From contig JAHQIW010000807.1 in the NCBI GenBank assembly GCA_019055375.1, forward strand, positions 333,291-397,290: a stretch of DNA of 64,000 nucleotides, written 5' to 3'. Within the stretch, counting starts at the first letter, position 1, and the number at the start of each line of letters is the position of its first letter. Below, one piece after another: positions 12,401-23,035 of the stretch. The DNA is from Parelaphostrongylus tenuis. Taxonomy: Eukaryota; Nematoda; Chromadorea; Rhabditida; Metastrongylidae. A program made the position numbers and the translations under genes. Below the pieces are notes generated by a model. The model had not been told where the DNA came from, did no database searches, and saw nothing but the letters and a program-made list of their open reading frames with translations.

Positions 12401-15400
12401 TATTGCTGCAACGTGACTGAATATAGATACTACTATAACGACAGGGAAAATTCTCTAGACATCCAGTGATGTGGAGTGATGTGCAAAACGATGCGTTGAA
12501 ACGTAGAAAGAGTCATGGCAAAAAGGGCGTCACTAGTTCAACGAGTTAGAGCATGCTCCTCCGAGTAGGGCAAGATACGGGTTCCAATCCCGCCTGACTC
12601 CGACGCAAGTTTTGTACAGTTTTGTACTACACTCTACATCACTGGGTATATCTATATAACATCATACCAATGCTAAAAAGTGGTTAAATAAAAAAGTTCT
12701 ATTTGATCACTAAACGTCCTTAAGAATTCCTCATGTGCGGTGCAAAAGCAGACAGATGGAGAGCTGATTCAAAATAGTTGCGGCAAGGTAAGGAAAAGCA
12801 TGAAGTTCACGTACAAACGTGTACCTCATCCATGATCTTGTTCTCCATCAACGGTCGTCCAACACCAAAGTTTCTCAGCACGTGCAGAGCAAACCTTCGC
12901 TGTTCGCGCCACTTCGGTCCGTCTACTTGAACCACACCGTTCGCACCTCCTAAATTATCTATTGAAAAAATTCATCTCGAACAAACGGGGTCACATGATG
13001 TTCTTGCTACAAGACTCTGAGTCATCGAAAGGATTGAGTCATTGTCAAACCACAAAGTGACCATGAACGGAAGCATAGCAATAATGTAAGTGGAGGAGCG
13101 TAATAAGAACTATATTGAACCGACTTTAATCAATTTCGGCATAATTAGCCAATCATATATTCTTTGCTTGAGTTACTAGCGCGATATTAGCACAAATAAA
13201 TTTACTGGGCTAACATTTCGACGCGTTTCGTCTTTTTAAGAACCGATGATTAGAGTCAATTGTCCAAATCGTTCGCCCTCGTTATGAGATTTTCGCCTTC
13301 GTTGTCGATGGAGTCTAATTTTCAGCACGCCAGTGAGGAACCTCGTTCGGCGATGCTCTTGTATGAAGGACGGTTGTTGATGATACTGATTGTCCATTAA
13401 GAATGTTTTGCTTTTCAAACGAGAAATCCATCCTGCGGCAGCCGATATCATTCTTCGTTAACACTGCACGTTATAGCGATTTGAAAATTGCTCTAAGTTT
13501 TTGATTGCTTGTGGCAAATTTTGGGAAAACTCGATTTGCAAATTACTGTAACGCTCAGTGCTTGCAAAAAATTCAAAATGGAAGACTTGAAAACAGCCAA
13601 ACGGCTCAAAAGAAGGCGAACTCGCCGAGATATTAGCTATTGTATCATTACCGTGCTGTGTTATCACCTGTATCACTTGTCGTTCCGTTGATCGTCGGGT
13701 GACTCGAGCAAGTACCAGCAACTCTTTCATTTTTCCTATCGCGTGCAAGAGTAGCCCAGTGGGTCCTCCTCGCTCTAGGGATTCGCTGAGCATCATATTT
13801 TTCTTCTATCGCTTTCGTGAAGAAATCGGACCAACGGGTCAGTGGTCTTCCTTTAGAGCGCTTAACGTCCCGAGGAATCCAGTCGGTAACGGCTCTCGTC
13901 CATCGATTGTCGTTGAAGTGCATCACGTGTCCGGCCCACCTTATTTTCGATATCCTGGCGTGTAGAACGGCGTCTCTGATTTTCGATCGGTGACGTAGGT
14001 CGGAACTTCGGATCCTTTCTCTCATTTGCGAGATACGGGATACTCCTAGCATCGACCTTTCGACTGCGCGTTCGATAACGACAAGTGATCTTTCATCCTG
14101 GTTACGTAGCGACCAGGTTTCTGCTGCATACGTCAGGGCAGGGATAGATGTCGAGTTGAAAAGTGGGCACGGAGTCGGATGTTCTTTGTCCTCTTCACTA
14201 CATCTTCGATGCTCTCAAACGTTCCCAAGCCGCTCGTTTCCTCCTGCTCAACTCTGGGCTAGGTCGTTCATCATGTTGATTTCACGACCTAGATAGATGT
14301 AACTGGAGCATTCGGAAATTGTCGTTCCGTTGAGCGTGAGTGGGGCATTCGAAACCCATCCGTTCCCCATGAACATTGTTTTCGTTAGATTCAGTTGAAG
14401 ACCGATCTTTCCACAGGCGTTATCGAAATCAGTCAACATTCGTTCCGCTTGGCTGATGTTTGGTGTTATGAGAACGATATCGTCAGCAAAGCGAAGATGG
14501 TTTAATTGTCGACCGTCAATTTCCACTCCCATTTCGTCCCATTCTATTGTTCGCATGACGTTTTGTAGGGTGGCATTGAATGGTTTTGGCAAAATTGTAT
14601 CGCCTTGTCGAACCCCTATTCTTACGTCAATGGTGATATTGTTGTAGAATGGAAATATTTTGATCGTGAAATCTTTATAAAGCTCACGAAGGATCATTAT
14701 GTACCGAGTAGGGACGCCCTGGTTATCCAGAGCCTCTATAAGCGCTTCTTTTTTCATTGAATCAAAGGCTTTCTTCAGATCGATGAAAGTGCTGTGTTAT
14801 AATATTTAACAAATCCTATTATTCTCAACCTCGCATTTGCTTATCAATGGAAAATGCTTCTAAACTATGAATATGGTAATATACTTTCATACGATGTCTT
14901 TATTCAACCTTTCAAAAGAAATCTTCTACGCCGGAAACATTACAAACAAACCATTGGATTACAATATTATAATGAATATGGTGGGTTTCTACAAACTCAT
15001 TTTCAATAATGGAAGGCTACGTTATGATCTGAAAAGGATGCAACATGTTTTGAGCTGTTAGATCTAGTGCTATACAGGCGCCTCTTTCGAGTACTGGGAC
15101 TGATCAGTAGCACCCTCCCTTGGTTCAGCCGATTCCCTGAAGCTAGATAGTCCTCTATAAAGGAATCAACGTCGAGTGAAGAAAAGGAGGGTGCTACTGA
15201 TGAGTCCCAATAGAACGAAACAGGTGTCTGTATAACGCTAGACCTGACAGCTCAAAACATGTTATATCCTTGTCAGATTATAGCGTTTTGAGCGCTTCTA
15301 TAAAACAGCGATCGAAAGGAAGCTACGTTATGAGTTTTTTATTGAGAAATGTTTCGCTGTCTAGGCTGAATATCAACATGTAGCCTCTCCAGAGCTGAAG

Positions 15401-18147
15401 AAGTCATCATCTTGTGGAACCCAGTTACTGTTAACTGATCATGACTCTAACAAGATCAGTTTCAACGCCACAGGAACTTTAGGCAGCTACGAACGGTTTT
15501 TCAACCAATTTATAATATTTTAGACAGTCCATTTGTATATACCATTGCCTCAGCAACCTTATCACTTCCAGATCAACTATGCTACAGAACAAAGCAGAAT
15601 CCATAAAAACGAAGTGAAGTGCCGTATAACAAATGACTCTGTACTTTGAGAGATTGAGAAGTAGTGAAAAAGGTTTATCTGATAGACGATCTGCGAGTTT
15701 TGAGGCAATCCGAAAAAAATGCCTTAGGTATGGCATTGGCACGGGACTGAAAAATTGTACGAATGAATACGATTCGATAAAATGTTCGGCTAAAGGTTTC
15801 CAATGGCTTCTACACTTTTTTATCACTTACGAACCCAAGAGCGGCCAGTGAAACAACAGTAGTACGCAGGTCAATGACTTGAGAGAAGTGCCTTGAGAGT
15901 TAAGAGAAGAATTTGAGTGAATATTAGAAAAGTCTACTACTGGGTAATAAATTGAATGTGACACACGTAATTTTCCTTCAACTGGATGAATTACTTTACC
16001 TGTACAACATTTTCAGACTGGTAAAATATATGAAAACATTACCGTAACATTTTCCGCACCATGCGTGCACATGAATATAGATATATGTACGCACGCATAT
16101 ATAAGTATATATATATACATATCTATACATATATATATGCTTTCTTCATAACATGATTGACAAAGGTACTAAGCTAAAATGATCTGGCAGTGAGCTTTGA
16201 TTTTGAGGCCATGAAGAAATATTTACTCAAGCCCTACCCATCAACGTATCGGTAGCATGATTCCGCCATCTATTGCTGAACAAGTCCGCATTTTGAACAA
16301 AGTATTTCTTGATGGACGGCAAGTCGCTAACCATTACCAGTGGAATTGGTCCGATCCAAACAGTGAATACGGAGCCGTAACGCTTTTTCCATGTTTGAAA
16401 GACGTCATCTATCGATGAGCCTAGAAAAGAAAAGTAACGTATAGAAAAAGTCAACAACCCATGTTGTCACAAAATTGTGCATTGTCCAAGACAACCGTTT
16501 CCTAAGCTTATATCTTTTTCTATCAAGTCTGAGGCAAAAAATACAAGCAAATGTTTGCTTGTATAAGCTCATACTCTATATCTAAAATTCAGCTTTTTAT
16601 TCACTGTCTAATTCTGCTCCTAACGGGACAGTACGACGTGAAGTAATAAAAAAAAAGCTAATCTAAGATTAACACTTGGAACATGTAATCTTATGTGATT
16701 AACTGAGTAGCCAGTATGCCTTTCCGAGGCAGTGTGCTCTCGCACAACTCGAGGCAATCGCTCTTTCAATCTCTCAACCGTCTTCTAACTATTCTGGAAC
16801 TATACCCAATATTCTGAGTGATATGCAAAACTTTGAACGCTGGACGAGACTCAATTCGCATTTCACTCTTTACAGAGGTGCGAGGTCAACCACTGCTCTA
16901 CCGCGGCTCGTTCTGCCATTACTCTTTCTGCAACACTTGTTCTTATTCTAGAACTAATTCTTAACCCTAGGGCATTAATTGCTCAAACTGCTTAATCGTA
17001 CTTAGATTTTTGAGGCAAAATGATAGATATATAATTGCTAAAGCTTAGGTGTTCTTATTTATCAAATCAAAGCCTCAAAAACAAAGTGATATCAGTTTGA
17101 CATTTCCAGGACGCAGACTATCTATGGAAACTTCACATTTTCCTACGGTCAGTTATTACACAATGTAGTCTCCTGGAGTGCTTCTCATTAGTCGGTAGTT
17201 TGATAGCTAGAAAGTGTTTATTTTGCTCTTCATTGTCGTAGGTTTGTTGCTAATGATATACTGGAAAACTATCAAGAGAACAGAATCCCCTAGGCCAAGC
17301 GGGGTTTACACACCATTTGATGAGTTACTAACTGATTACAAAAATTTCAAAAGAAAACTTGCGCGTATCTATATATCTATAGCGTACCACCAAGTAAAAC
17401 GTTGACACGTATAGGTAAAATTATGGATCGTGAAAATCGACGAATCGCAATGGTTGAGTTGCACAAGATGATCGCACATTTTTCTACCGTAATCAAGCGC
17501 GTCTACGGCAGTGTGGCAAGTAGCATAAACTTTTTGCTCTGGTATGGAGCACACGGAGTGAGATAAGGAGAATTTGAGGGAAATTCCCCCTGCGCCAAAA
17601 GCTTGGCAACTGCTCTTGACAGATAGCAATCATTTAACGGAGCGGATGCAAAAGAGCTCAGTTCTACTGAACCGTAAATCTGTCGGCGCCAAAATGTTGA
17701 GTACTCCAAGGCTCATTTACTCCCTATGAAACTTGCCTCGAGATAACTGGCAACGTTGATTATGACGTCTATGTTGAACACCAACGGCATTTCTCCGGTG
17801 GCGCAAATGGCAGCAGAGGCCGGAAAATAACTGTAGTCTATGATTTTGATACTGCAGAGTTCCGCAGACCTTCATTGAAAGATTGACGTCGCTTATGGCG
17901 ATTTTGGAGTGGTTGGGCTATGGAACGCGTTAGGGGCGAATACGACGGAAACGTGTGCATCTCAGCTACTGCGAAACGTTGATTTTTACGATTTGTAACT
18001 TGAGCACAACTGAAGACAGACAAGTAAATGATATAGATTCTGTACCAAAATTGATCAAGGAATTCAACGAAATCATTAGCACTAGTGGAAAAATACTATA
18101 TCAATGCTCAAATTAACAGCATAACAATTAGCAGAACTTTTTCTGCA

Positions 18148-18214
<67 letters not shown>

Positions 18215-21200
18215 GATAAAAAATAGGATAAGAAATAATAAAACATTATATAGATATATATATGTATATATATATATATATACCATGTATATGCATGTTT
18301 ATAAATGAATGTTTATATAAATCAGGCAACTATCACATTTTACATACAAACTTCATTATTTTAACCCTTTGCGGACGTTAGCAAAATCGCTATCGACAAT
18401 GACATACGATTTTCGCACTTCAACAAAACGTTTCTACCATCATTGTTGTATTGCAACACTAATATTCAATGAATTCTATATTTAACACCTCGGAAGTGCT
18501 CAAAAGAAAAACTACTGATGTATTCTTACTAAGTCGAGGTTAATCGATAGTCGGTCTTGAGTAAAATCTTTTCCTTGTTTTGGGAAATACTTCAAATTTT
18601 GTATCACTCTGATAGAAAATAATTTTCTCTACAATTTTGCCTAGTTTCAGTGCATATATAATTCCTATGTGCAGGGAAAACACCGAATGTGAAATGCAAT
18701 TTTAATTTTGTTCTCATAATGCGCTTTAAGAACCTTTTTGAATTCCCGTTTAAGCTTCACATTTACCGAGATTTCGACTGTCGAATGAGATCAGTATAGT
18801 TTGATAAAAATGTTCCACAAACTTTAATTGAGGAAATAATGCAAACCGAATGTGGAACAATTTTATTTTTCTTTTCGAGTGTCTTTCAAAGACAGCAGTT
18901 CAAATTTCAGTATGCCAGATAATCATTTTTGGGCCACACATGTCATGTGGTCTGTTAAATCGGCCAAAGTGTAGAGCCCGACACACGTGTTTCGACCTTG
19001 ACGATTGATCGGGCTCAGTTACAGTGCCCGATACAAGTATTTCTACATTCAGCAGACCACATGACATGCGTGGCTCAAAAATGATTATCTGGCATATTGA
19101 GACTCGTGCTATGGTCCTAAGAAACACTCGAAAAGAAAGGTATGATAGATTCATGACACCAGAAAAGAGTAATCGAGAGTGTACAATACTGTGTGTTCGG
19201 TGATAATCTCACCGGATACAGAGCGTAAAATATTCGTCGTCGCCTACTTTTCGTTTACGGGATTAAGCGCCCCGAGAGGATTGTCTAAGGACGAAGGGCA
19301 ACTGTCCGACTGACGAGACTGTTAAGGTCGAAACATGTGCATCGGGCTCTTATAAGTCAGCCGTCTAACAAACTACATGAATACGTGGCTCAAATATGAT
19401 TATCTTGCGTGTTGAAATTTTATTATTGCTACTACAGCGTACTACAACTACCTTTATCGAAATCAAGCATAGTGTCAGAATTTGCAAAATTTAAGCTTTC
19501 AAGAATTATTTAGATTTTAGATGAGATTTCTATAGCAAAAAAAGACCTCGGAAAATTTGAGAGTTAAAATGACCCTAATCGTCTACAAAGGTCAAAGAGA
19601 TATTTTCTGTAATTTTAACTACAATTACCGAGAGCAAGCATTTCACAATTTTGGATTCTTCACTTTATTTTATAATACGAAAGTTTTTATTTTAACTGTG
19701 CAGTATATGCCTAGCTTTTCTTCTTAGCACAGTAGAGTTATTGAGCCATTAAAAGTATTTGACCTTGTAAAAAAAATCATGGAAGTGTAAAAGGACGAAA
19801 AGATCGCAGGAGCTTTCTCGAATTGTAGAGAAAAACTGATTTATTGAACGGGTCTCACATTTTATGCACTCTTGATAGGTTTGAAACAAGCGCAAGCGCG
19901 TGTGAGCAGCGACACGGTGAAGTATGATATTCGCAAACAGGCTATTGAAGTTGCTAGGTTTTTTATAATCATACAGATATATTTTGTGCTCTTAATAGTT
20001 TGCAACTTGATTATTTGCAATAAACCTTGCTTGCTACCAAATGAACTCATCTGAAATGAGGAACTTTCATACAAAATACTATGAAAAATCGCTAACAACC
20101 ATGAGCAACGTTTGTCATCGCATTTCCATGCTTTGAGCTATCGATTGAATACAAAAACTCCAAGAACATCATCTGTGCACATAACAAAAAATTAGTTTGA
20201 TGACTATAGATCTCATGTCATCATGAAAGTGCAAAGATTGCTACTGAGTGCATTTTACTAGAAACAATCTTGAAGGTCTTTCCATTTCATTCAAATCACA
20301 TTCAAGAAATCCCGGTAGAATGACAACTGATAGGGAAGAAAGTTTCGTGCGATTCTACAAAAGTTTTAACTTTACTTCCACGTGATTTTTGAGTTGTTAA
20401 GTGGACAGGCGGGTTGAACAAAGCCTAGGCTTGCGCAATGTGCGGCTTAAGGAGACCACTTAGTGAGATTGATGATAATGTTTCAGCTTTTATTCAATAC
20501 CCTCTGATTCTTCATAGCAGAATATGATGTGAAATACAGGCACAAGAATGGTGAGGTACGAGCAAAACTCAGAATCTAAGTTCAAATTAGAATTAGCGAG
20601 TACCCTTTCCAAGAGCTCATTGCTACCCCTCTATCAACTGAGGCCCTTGCTTTCCCTTTTTCTCAGCCATCGACCTTAACACTAATTAAAGCTGAAACTT
20701 GTGATTCCAACTTTAAGATCAGCCTAAGTGGATTCAATGCAGATATGTGCCCTCCCCTTTCCCCAAATCTTTGAAGCTGACGAGTAGCTGCTGATAGCAC
20801 CAATAGAATTGAACTAGCCCAGAGAAAGGCAAACTTAGAGCCTCGCTTGATGTATTAAAACGTCAGTTCCTGAAAAGGACAATGACGGTTCGAACCCTAG
20901 CTCAATTTCCATCTTTTTTCGTGTCTCAGCGTTCTTGTGAAAGAGATGATATTTCATTTTTCTTAGACAGCAAAGGTAGCATCTGACCAACAGCATAGGA
21001 CACCGTCGACATTGAACAGAAGTCAAAGTATAGAATGTTAGGCTCTCAGTTTGAGTTCACTTCACGTAGCCAAAATATAACTTGAAGGACCAAAAGTGAT
21101 TGTTTTCTGACATATAAGCAAAGACGTGACCTCTGTAGGCGTCACGGAAAACTAATGTTTGATTCGACTTTATAATGCATCTAATGATTTTGAAATGAAA

Positions 21201-22014
21201 AAGCGCATGTGGCGCAGTGGCTAGAGGTGTTGTGCGATGCACAAGGTCAATGGTTCAATCTTGCGTTCATGGCTCACCAAGCCATCCATTCCTCCGGGGT
21301 CGGTAAATTGGTACCAGACTGGTCTCATACTCACCTAGGAGGATAAGCAGCACTGACTCGGTTCAGCGGAAGGCCACCCGCGAGTCATTATAAAGGTCAT
21401 ATATGCATTCAATCACCTCAAACGAAGTTAAAAATTAAACACGATTGCATGACTCATCCGTCAGGAATTGATCAACGCCGAAAGCTTTTTTATTCTTTAT
21501 CCTAATGATTTTATTAATTGCAGTAAAATTTTGGCTCCTACAACTCTAAAACTATTCGAAGAAACAAAATGTAAAATACGAAAACAATTAGAAATATGAG
21601 ATCTTATCCAGTGAGACACAATATGCTCCCTAATGTATCGTCTACGTTTGCTACTGCCGTTGTTTCGTTAAAATTTTCAAAACTTTCGTTTCATCATCAG
21701 TTTTATAAAACTTTCAATGCAAAGCACATTTGGAATTGTAAAGACAGGGGTTAAAGCTCTCTTATGAGAATGATGGGTAGAGCAATCTTTCTATAGAACT
21801 ATAAAGTTCTGAGTTACCAAAACACAATAATCGATAAATTGCCGCCAGTAATCGAAATTTCGAAGTTGACGAAGGAATGGAAAAACCAACTTAATAGAAT
21901 GTCGGGTATGTTGCCAGCGATGAGCCATGGTTTCGGACCAGGTGGTAAATGTCGTCTCTTATATACCAATTCATAAGCAACGTACAAAATCGAACATAGC
22001 AATAGAGAATAACC
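6022..22014 (-). CDS. Cytochrome P450 (CYP2-clan, nematode CYP33-like), eight exons found, initiator exon missing
   Basis: Heme-thiolate mono-oxygenase, expected to be anchored in the ER membrane and to oxidise lipophilic substrates using electrons from NADPH-P450 reductase. Exons, in order: 21891-22014, 16238-16420, 12825-12949, 12013-12132, 11352-11537, 11173-11285, 8931-9138, 6022-6465. They join in phase to 1503 nt (500 residues plus TGA), the usual family length. Visible motifs, numbered from the first residue seen: hydrophobic N-terminus then LPPGP (23-27), helix-C WREQR (116-120), helix-I AGMETT (298-303), EIQR (354-357), FRPERF (about 407-412), heme loop FSIGKRQCLG with Cys435. All key residues are intact and there is no internal stop, so I infer a functional gene. 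The first exon begins at a TTTTTTAG acceptor without an in-frame ATG, so a short upstream exon carrying Met must exist. Subfamily assignment is by general resemblance only. Confidence 0.93.
6466..8930 (-). other. P450 intron 7, no embedded gene
   Basis: A 2.4 kb intron. The stretch 8080-8720 is purine-rich on the plus strand (many GAAAAGA runs), which gives long stop-poor minus-strand frames around 7877-8306 by composition alone. I recognise no transposon. Confidence 0.5.
8931..9138 (-). CDS. P450 exon G: helix I oxygen-activation motif
   Basis: Completes the split codon and reads DWQMKMLLFDLLFAGMETT, then ILNPHVQRRVQEELDRV and RPQLPYTQATIN. AGMETT is the helix-I proton-relay motif. Acceptor CTATTTAG, donor GTAAGA, ending phase 0 before the ExxR exon. 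Confidence 0.94.
9255..9500 (+). repeat. Interspersed repeat ending in CGAAACGTCAGC, copy 1
   Basis: It shares an ordered series of blocks with 28310-28545: an AGCGGTGAGTA-like start, ATTGAAATCT, GTGTTTGGCTGA and, near the end, GCCGAAACGTCAG followed by AATAAA. Both copies are about 240 nt. It lies in intron 6 of the P450 gene, just upstream (gene sense) of the helix-I exon. No coding capacity is seen, so it is a small non-autonomous element of unknown class. Confidence 0.55.
9955..10656. repeat. Large foldback element with CACGTG-containing arms
   Basis: The left arm (about 9955-10295) and right arm (about 10345-10656) are imperfect inverted copies. Paired landmarks are TTTGAGCCAACTTGTCATG with CATACATGTTGGCTCAGAT at the ends, GATACACGTGTACTGACC with GTCGAAACACGTGTATCGG, and GTGTTTTCTTGAGA with TCTCAAGAAAACAC near the centre. 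The whole unit could form a hairpin of about 300 bp per arm. It lies in P450 intron 6. Relatives are at 18900-19420 and 35560-36410. No transposase frame is present. Confidence 0.8.
11173..11285 (-). CDS. P450 exon F: helix H, DMGYF segment
   Basis: Starts SHHQQLATGNVSEDDLTFAY and ends REMEKRRQTGTDMGYF plus two bases of a split Asp codon. Acceptor TTATTTAG, donor GTGAGT. It leads directly into helix I. Confidence 0.92.
11352..11537 (-). CDS. P450 exon E: helix F-G substrate-recognition region
   Basis: Sixty-two codons beginning GSPEMLRIHSLLDRQSH and containing NPIMGLHITAPWTTHIPIL, then ending FLQKQID. This is the F-G helix region, which lines substrate access. Acceptor TTTACAG, donor GTGTGT, phase 0 on both sides. 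Confidence 0.92.
11868..11965 (-). repeat. tRNA-like half element
   Basis: The minus strand has a B-box-like GGTTCGATTCCGTCCC preceded by a tRNA-like head (AACGCAGTGGAAGTGGTGCC). This resembles one arm of the tRNA-like foldback family seen complete at 30214-30576. It lies between P450 exons D and E. No intact cloverleaf is visible, so it is not a functional tRNA. Confidence 0.4.
12013..12132 (-). CDS. P450 exon D: helix D-E region
   Basis: Forty codons, VNSFSVYLQQHLG through AVCVGNVTTNMLFGIRFPQ. The C-V-G-N...N-x-L-F-G-x-R-F pattern is typical of nematode CYP2-clan proteins. Donor GTAATT, acceptor TTTAG, phase 0 on both sides. Confidence 0.92.
12473..12646 (+). mobile_element. Non-autonomous TIR element with a tRNA-like core
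   Basis: The ends are inverted copies: CCAGTGATGTGGAGTGATGT then GCAAAAC on the left, GTTTTGTACTACACTCTACA then TCACTGG on the right. Between them lies a tRNA-like block with an A-box-like TAGTTCAACGAGTTAGAGC and a B-box-like GGGTTCCAATCCC. It is inserted in intron 3 of the P450 gene. It looks like a MITE that carries, or was built from, a tRNA gene head. Confidence 0.7.
12825..12949 (-). CDS. P450 exon C: helix C with WxxxR
   Basis: Reads GGANGVVQVDGPKWREQRR and on through FALHVLRNFGVGRP to IMDE. The WREQR motif binds a heme propionate. The acceptor is AATTTAG and the donor GTACAC. Phase agrees with exons B and D. Confidence 0.92.
13640..14793 (-). mobile_element. RTE-type non-LTR retrotransposon fragment (RT domain plus C-terminus), degenerate
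   Basis: The frame at 14248-14793 carries reverse transcriptase motifs in order: TFIDLKKAFDS (motif A), IGVRQGD, and HLRFADDIVLI (catalytic FADD). A second frame at 13648-14052 is the typical RTE tail, with KIRWAGHVMHFNDNRWTRAV and SKGRPLTRWSDFF. At least one frame change separates them, and the endonuclease half is absent, so the copy is 5' truncated and dead. It sits in P450 intron 2, in the same orientation as the host gene. A more decayed relative is at 55130-56090. Confidence 0.85.
15033..15270. repeat. Foldback element, about 240 bp
   Basis: Arms pair across the unit: AACATGTTTTGAGCTGT with ACAGCTCAAAACATGTT, TAGTGCTATACAGGCGCCT with a GGTGTCTGTATAACGCTA block, and GATCAGTAGCACCCTCC with GGAGGGTGCTACTGATG. 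A looser relative lies at 29690-29880. No coding capacity; it lies in P450 intron 2. Confidence 0.7.
16060..16142. repeat. TA/TG-rich microsatellite
   Basis: A run of alternating TATA/TACATA units with interruptions, just downstream (gene sense) of P450 exon B. Confidence 0.7.
16238..16420 (-). CDS. P450 exon B: helix A / beta-1 region
   Basis: Reads SSIDDVFQTWKKRYGSVF and then a VWIGPIPLVMVSD stretch ending at DTLMG, which matches the P450 region after the PPGP hinge. The acceptor is TTTTCTAG and the donor GTAGGG. It begins with two bases of a split codon and ends with one. Confidence 0.9.
16795..16960 (-). repeat. tRNA-like TIR element, partial
   Basis: The left end resembles the CCCAGTGATGTAGAGTGATG terminus of the family (here TACCCAATATTCTGAGTGAT followed by ATGCAAAAC). 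The following block, read on the minus strand, is tRNA-like (GGTAGAGCAGTGGTTGACC). No matching second end is seen. It lies in P450 intron 1. Confidence 0.45.
18149..18300. repeat. (CT)n(TA)n microsatellite and neighbouring TA-rich tract
   Basis: A CT run passes into about 50 bases of uninterrupted TA, followed about 30 bases later by a second ATATATGTATATA tract. Confidence 0.9.
18361..18895 (+). repeat. Possible TTAA-flanked element, left end only
   Basis: It begins TTAACCCTTTGCGGACGTTA, matching the left end of the piggyBac-like small elements at 37918-38449, 49282-50054 and 52682-53056. The right end is unclear, so the extent is a guess. Confidence 0.35.
18900..19420. repeat. Foldback element of the CACGTG family, rearranged
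   Basis: An inner palindrome spans 18910-19100: AGATAATCATTTTTGGGCCA pairs with TGGCTCAAAAATGATTATCT, with ACATGTCATGTGGTCTGTTA and the reverse copy inside. A further right-arm copy follows (GTCGAAACATGTGCATCGGG, TGAATACGTGGCTCAAATAT). It reads as one complete small palindrome plus an extra arm, so two insertions or a nested rearrangement. Confidence 0.65.
21203..21502 (+). mobile_element. tRNA-derived SINE, family 1
   Basis: About 300 nt. The head is GCGCATGTGGCGCAGTGGCT (A-box region), followed by a B-box-like GGTTCAATCTTG. The body contains GGGGTCGGTAAATTGGTACC and ATATGCATTCAATCACCTC, and the 3' end is TTTATTCTTTATCC. Other copies: 25425-25725 (minus), 42447-42700, 43119-43385, 48350-48640, and partial copies at 45787-45905 and 46432-46560. 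It lies in P450 intron 1. Confidence 0.75.
21891..22014 (-). CDS. P450 exon A: N-terminal membrane anchor and PPGP hinge
   Basis: Encodes a hydrophobic stretch ending in LVYKRRHLPPGPKPW and then AGNIPDILL, the normal start of a microsomal P450. The 5' edge is a strong TTTTTTAG acceptor. The first complete codon is Gly and no Met precedes it in frame. The 3' donor is weak (A then GTTGGT) but is the only GT that keeps phase with the next exon. Confidence 0.85.
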
Positions 22015-22339
22015 CTAAAAAACTGATATGTAACCTGTTCGAAAACATGTATCATAATGGAAATGTAAACAATCAACATAAACAGAAGATCACTTGTTTC
22101 AATTCCGTGATGTTGTTAACAGTTTCTGAAAAGCTGATATGTGTTTCATGAAAAATTTCAGTTCTCGCTGCCATAGTTACAGTGGATTTCTTCTGATTAG
22201 AGAAGTAATTCTGTAGTCTATTTCTTATGCAATCACTCATGCTTGGTAAACTCTGACCATCATATCGAAAACTCATCACAAGAACACAGTGACCTGCCGA
22301 TTGATGCCTAGGATAATGAGAAGTTATTTGCAAAGACTG

Positions 22340-23035
22340 CCTTATTTTCTTCCGCTCGACTGTGTCTGAGATCTCGCTTGAAATTTGACATAGTTTACCT
22401 TTCTAATCTACTCTTTCAGAGACCTCGCTTAAAATATAATGTGATAGAATATTCTAAGCCTTCCAGAGATCTGGTATGACATTTCGAGAGGTACGCGTAC
22501 GCTACGGTTTATTCTTGCAAAACTCATCAGTAACACATGCCTTTCGGTTCATCGCTAAAACTATGGATAGCGGCGTCGTACATTCATCATTGCACGTCAA
22601 GTGGAATGATCACTTGGCATTGCAGTGAATTACAGTCGATTGCTCATGGCTGGTGAAACGCATATAGGAACACCTTTCTAATAGACTGTTTTTGAGAATT
22701 CGCTCGAATCAAAATACTGAAGAATGTTTTCCATAATAGACCTTTGAAAGGCTTAGAATTTTTCATCAGATTATATTGTTTCGTTCTCGCACGCCTAATC
22801 AGTACCACATGCCTACAGCTCACCCATACTACTAGTGGCAGCATCGCCGAAGATGTATCACTCGAGACGAAGTTAAGAGGATCACTTGAATTCGCGGTCT
22901 AGAGTGATTGGAACTCGATGGCTTACAACTGTTGCGGAAGCATATAACAATACCTTCAATCGGTAATGATGGAGACCTCGCTTGAAAATTCAATATAGTG
23001 CGATGGAATGTTTTATTTCCATTACTCAAATTTCA
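22340..23035. repeat. Foldback-type repeat cluster, no gene
   Basis: It contains repeated blocks such as GAGACCTCGCTT (three times) and a segment, GATTGCTCATGGCTGGTGAA, shared with 41300-41365, followed by an ATTCGCTCGAATC block. There is no coding content. It lies just upstream of the P450 exon A. Confidence 0.45.

Noticed and set aside
13648..14757. Host gene encoding a reverse-transcriptase-like protein
   Set aside because: Motifs are those of RTE retrotransposons, the frame is broken and the 5' half is missing.
16068..16140. CRISPR-like or other regular array
   Set aside because: Simple TA/TG microsatellite without spacers; no CRISPR array is expected or seen in this eukaryotic DNA.
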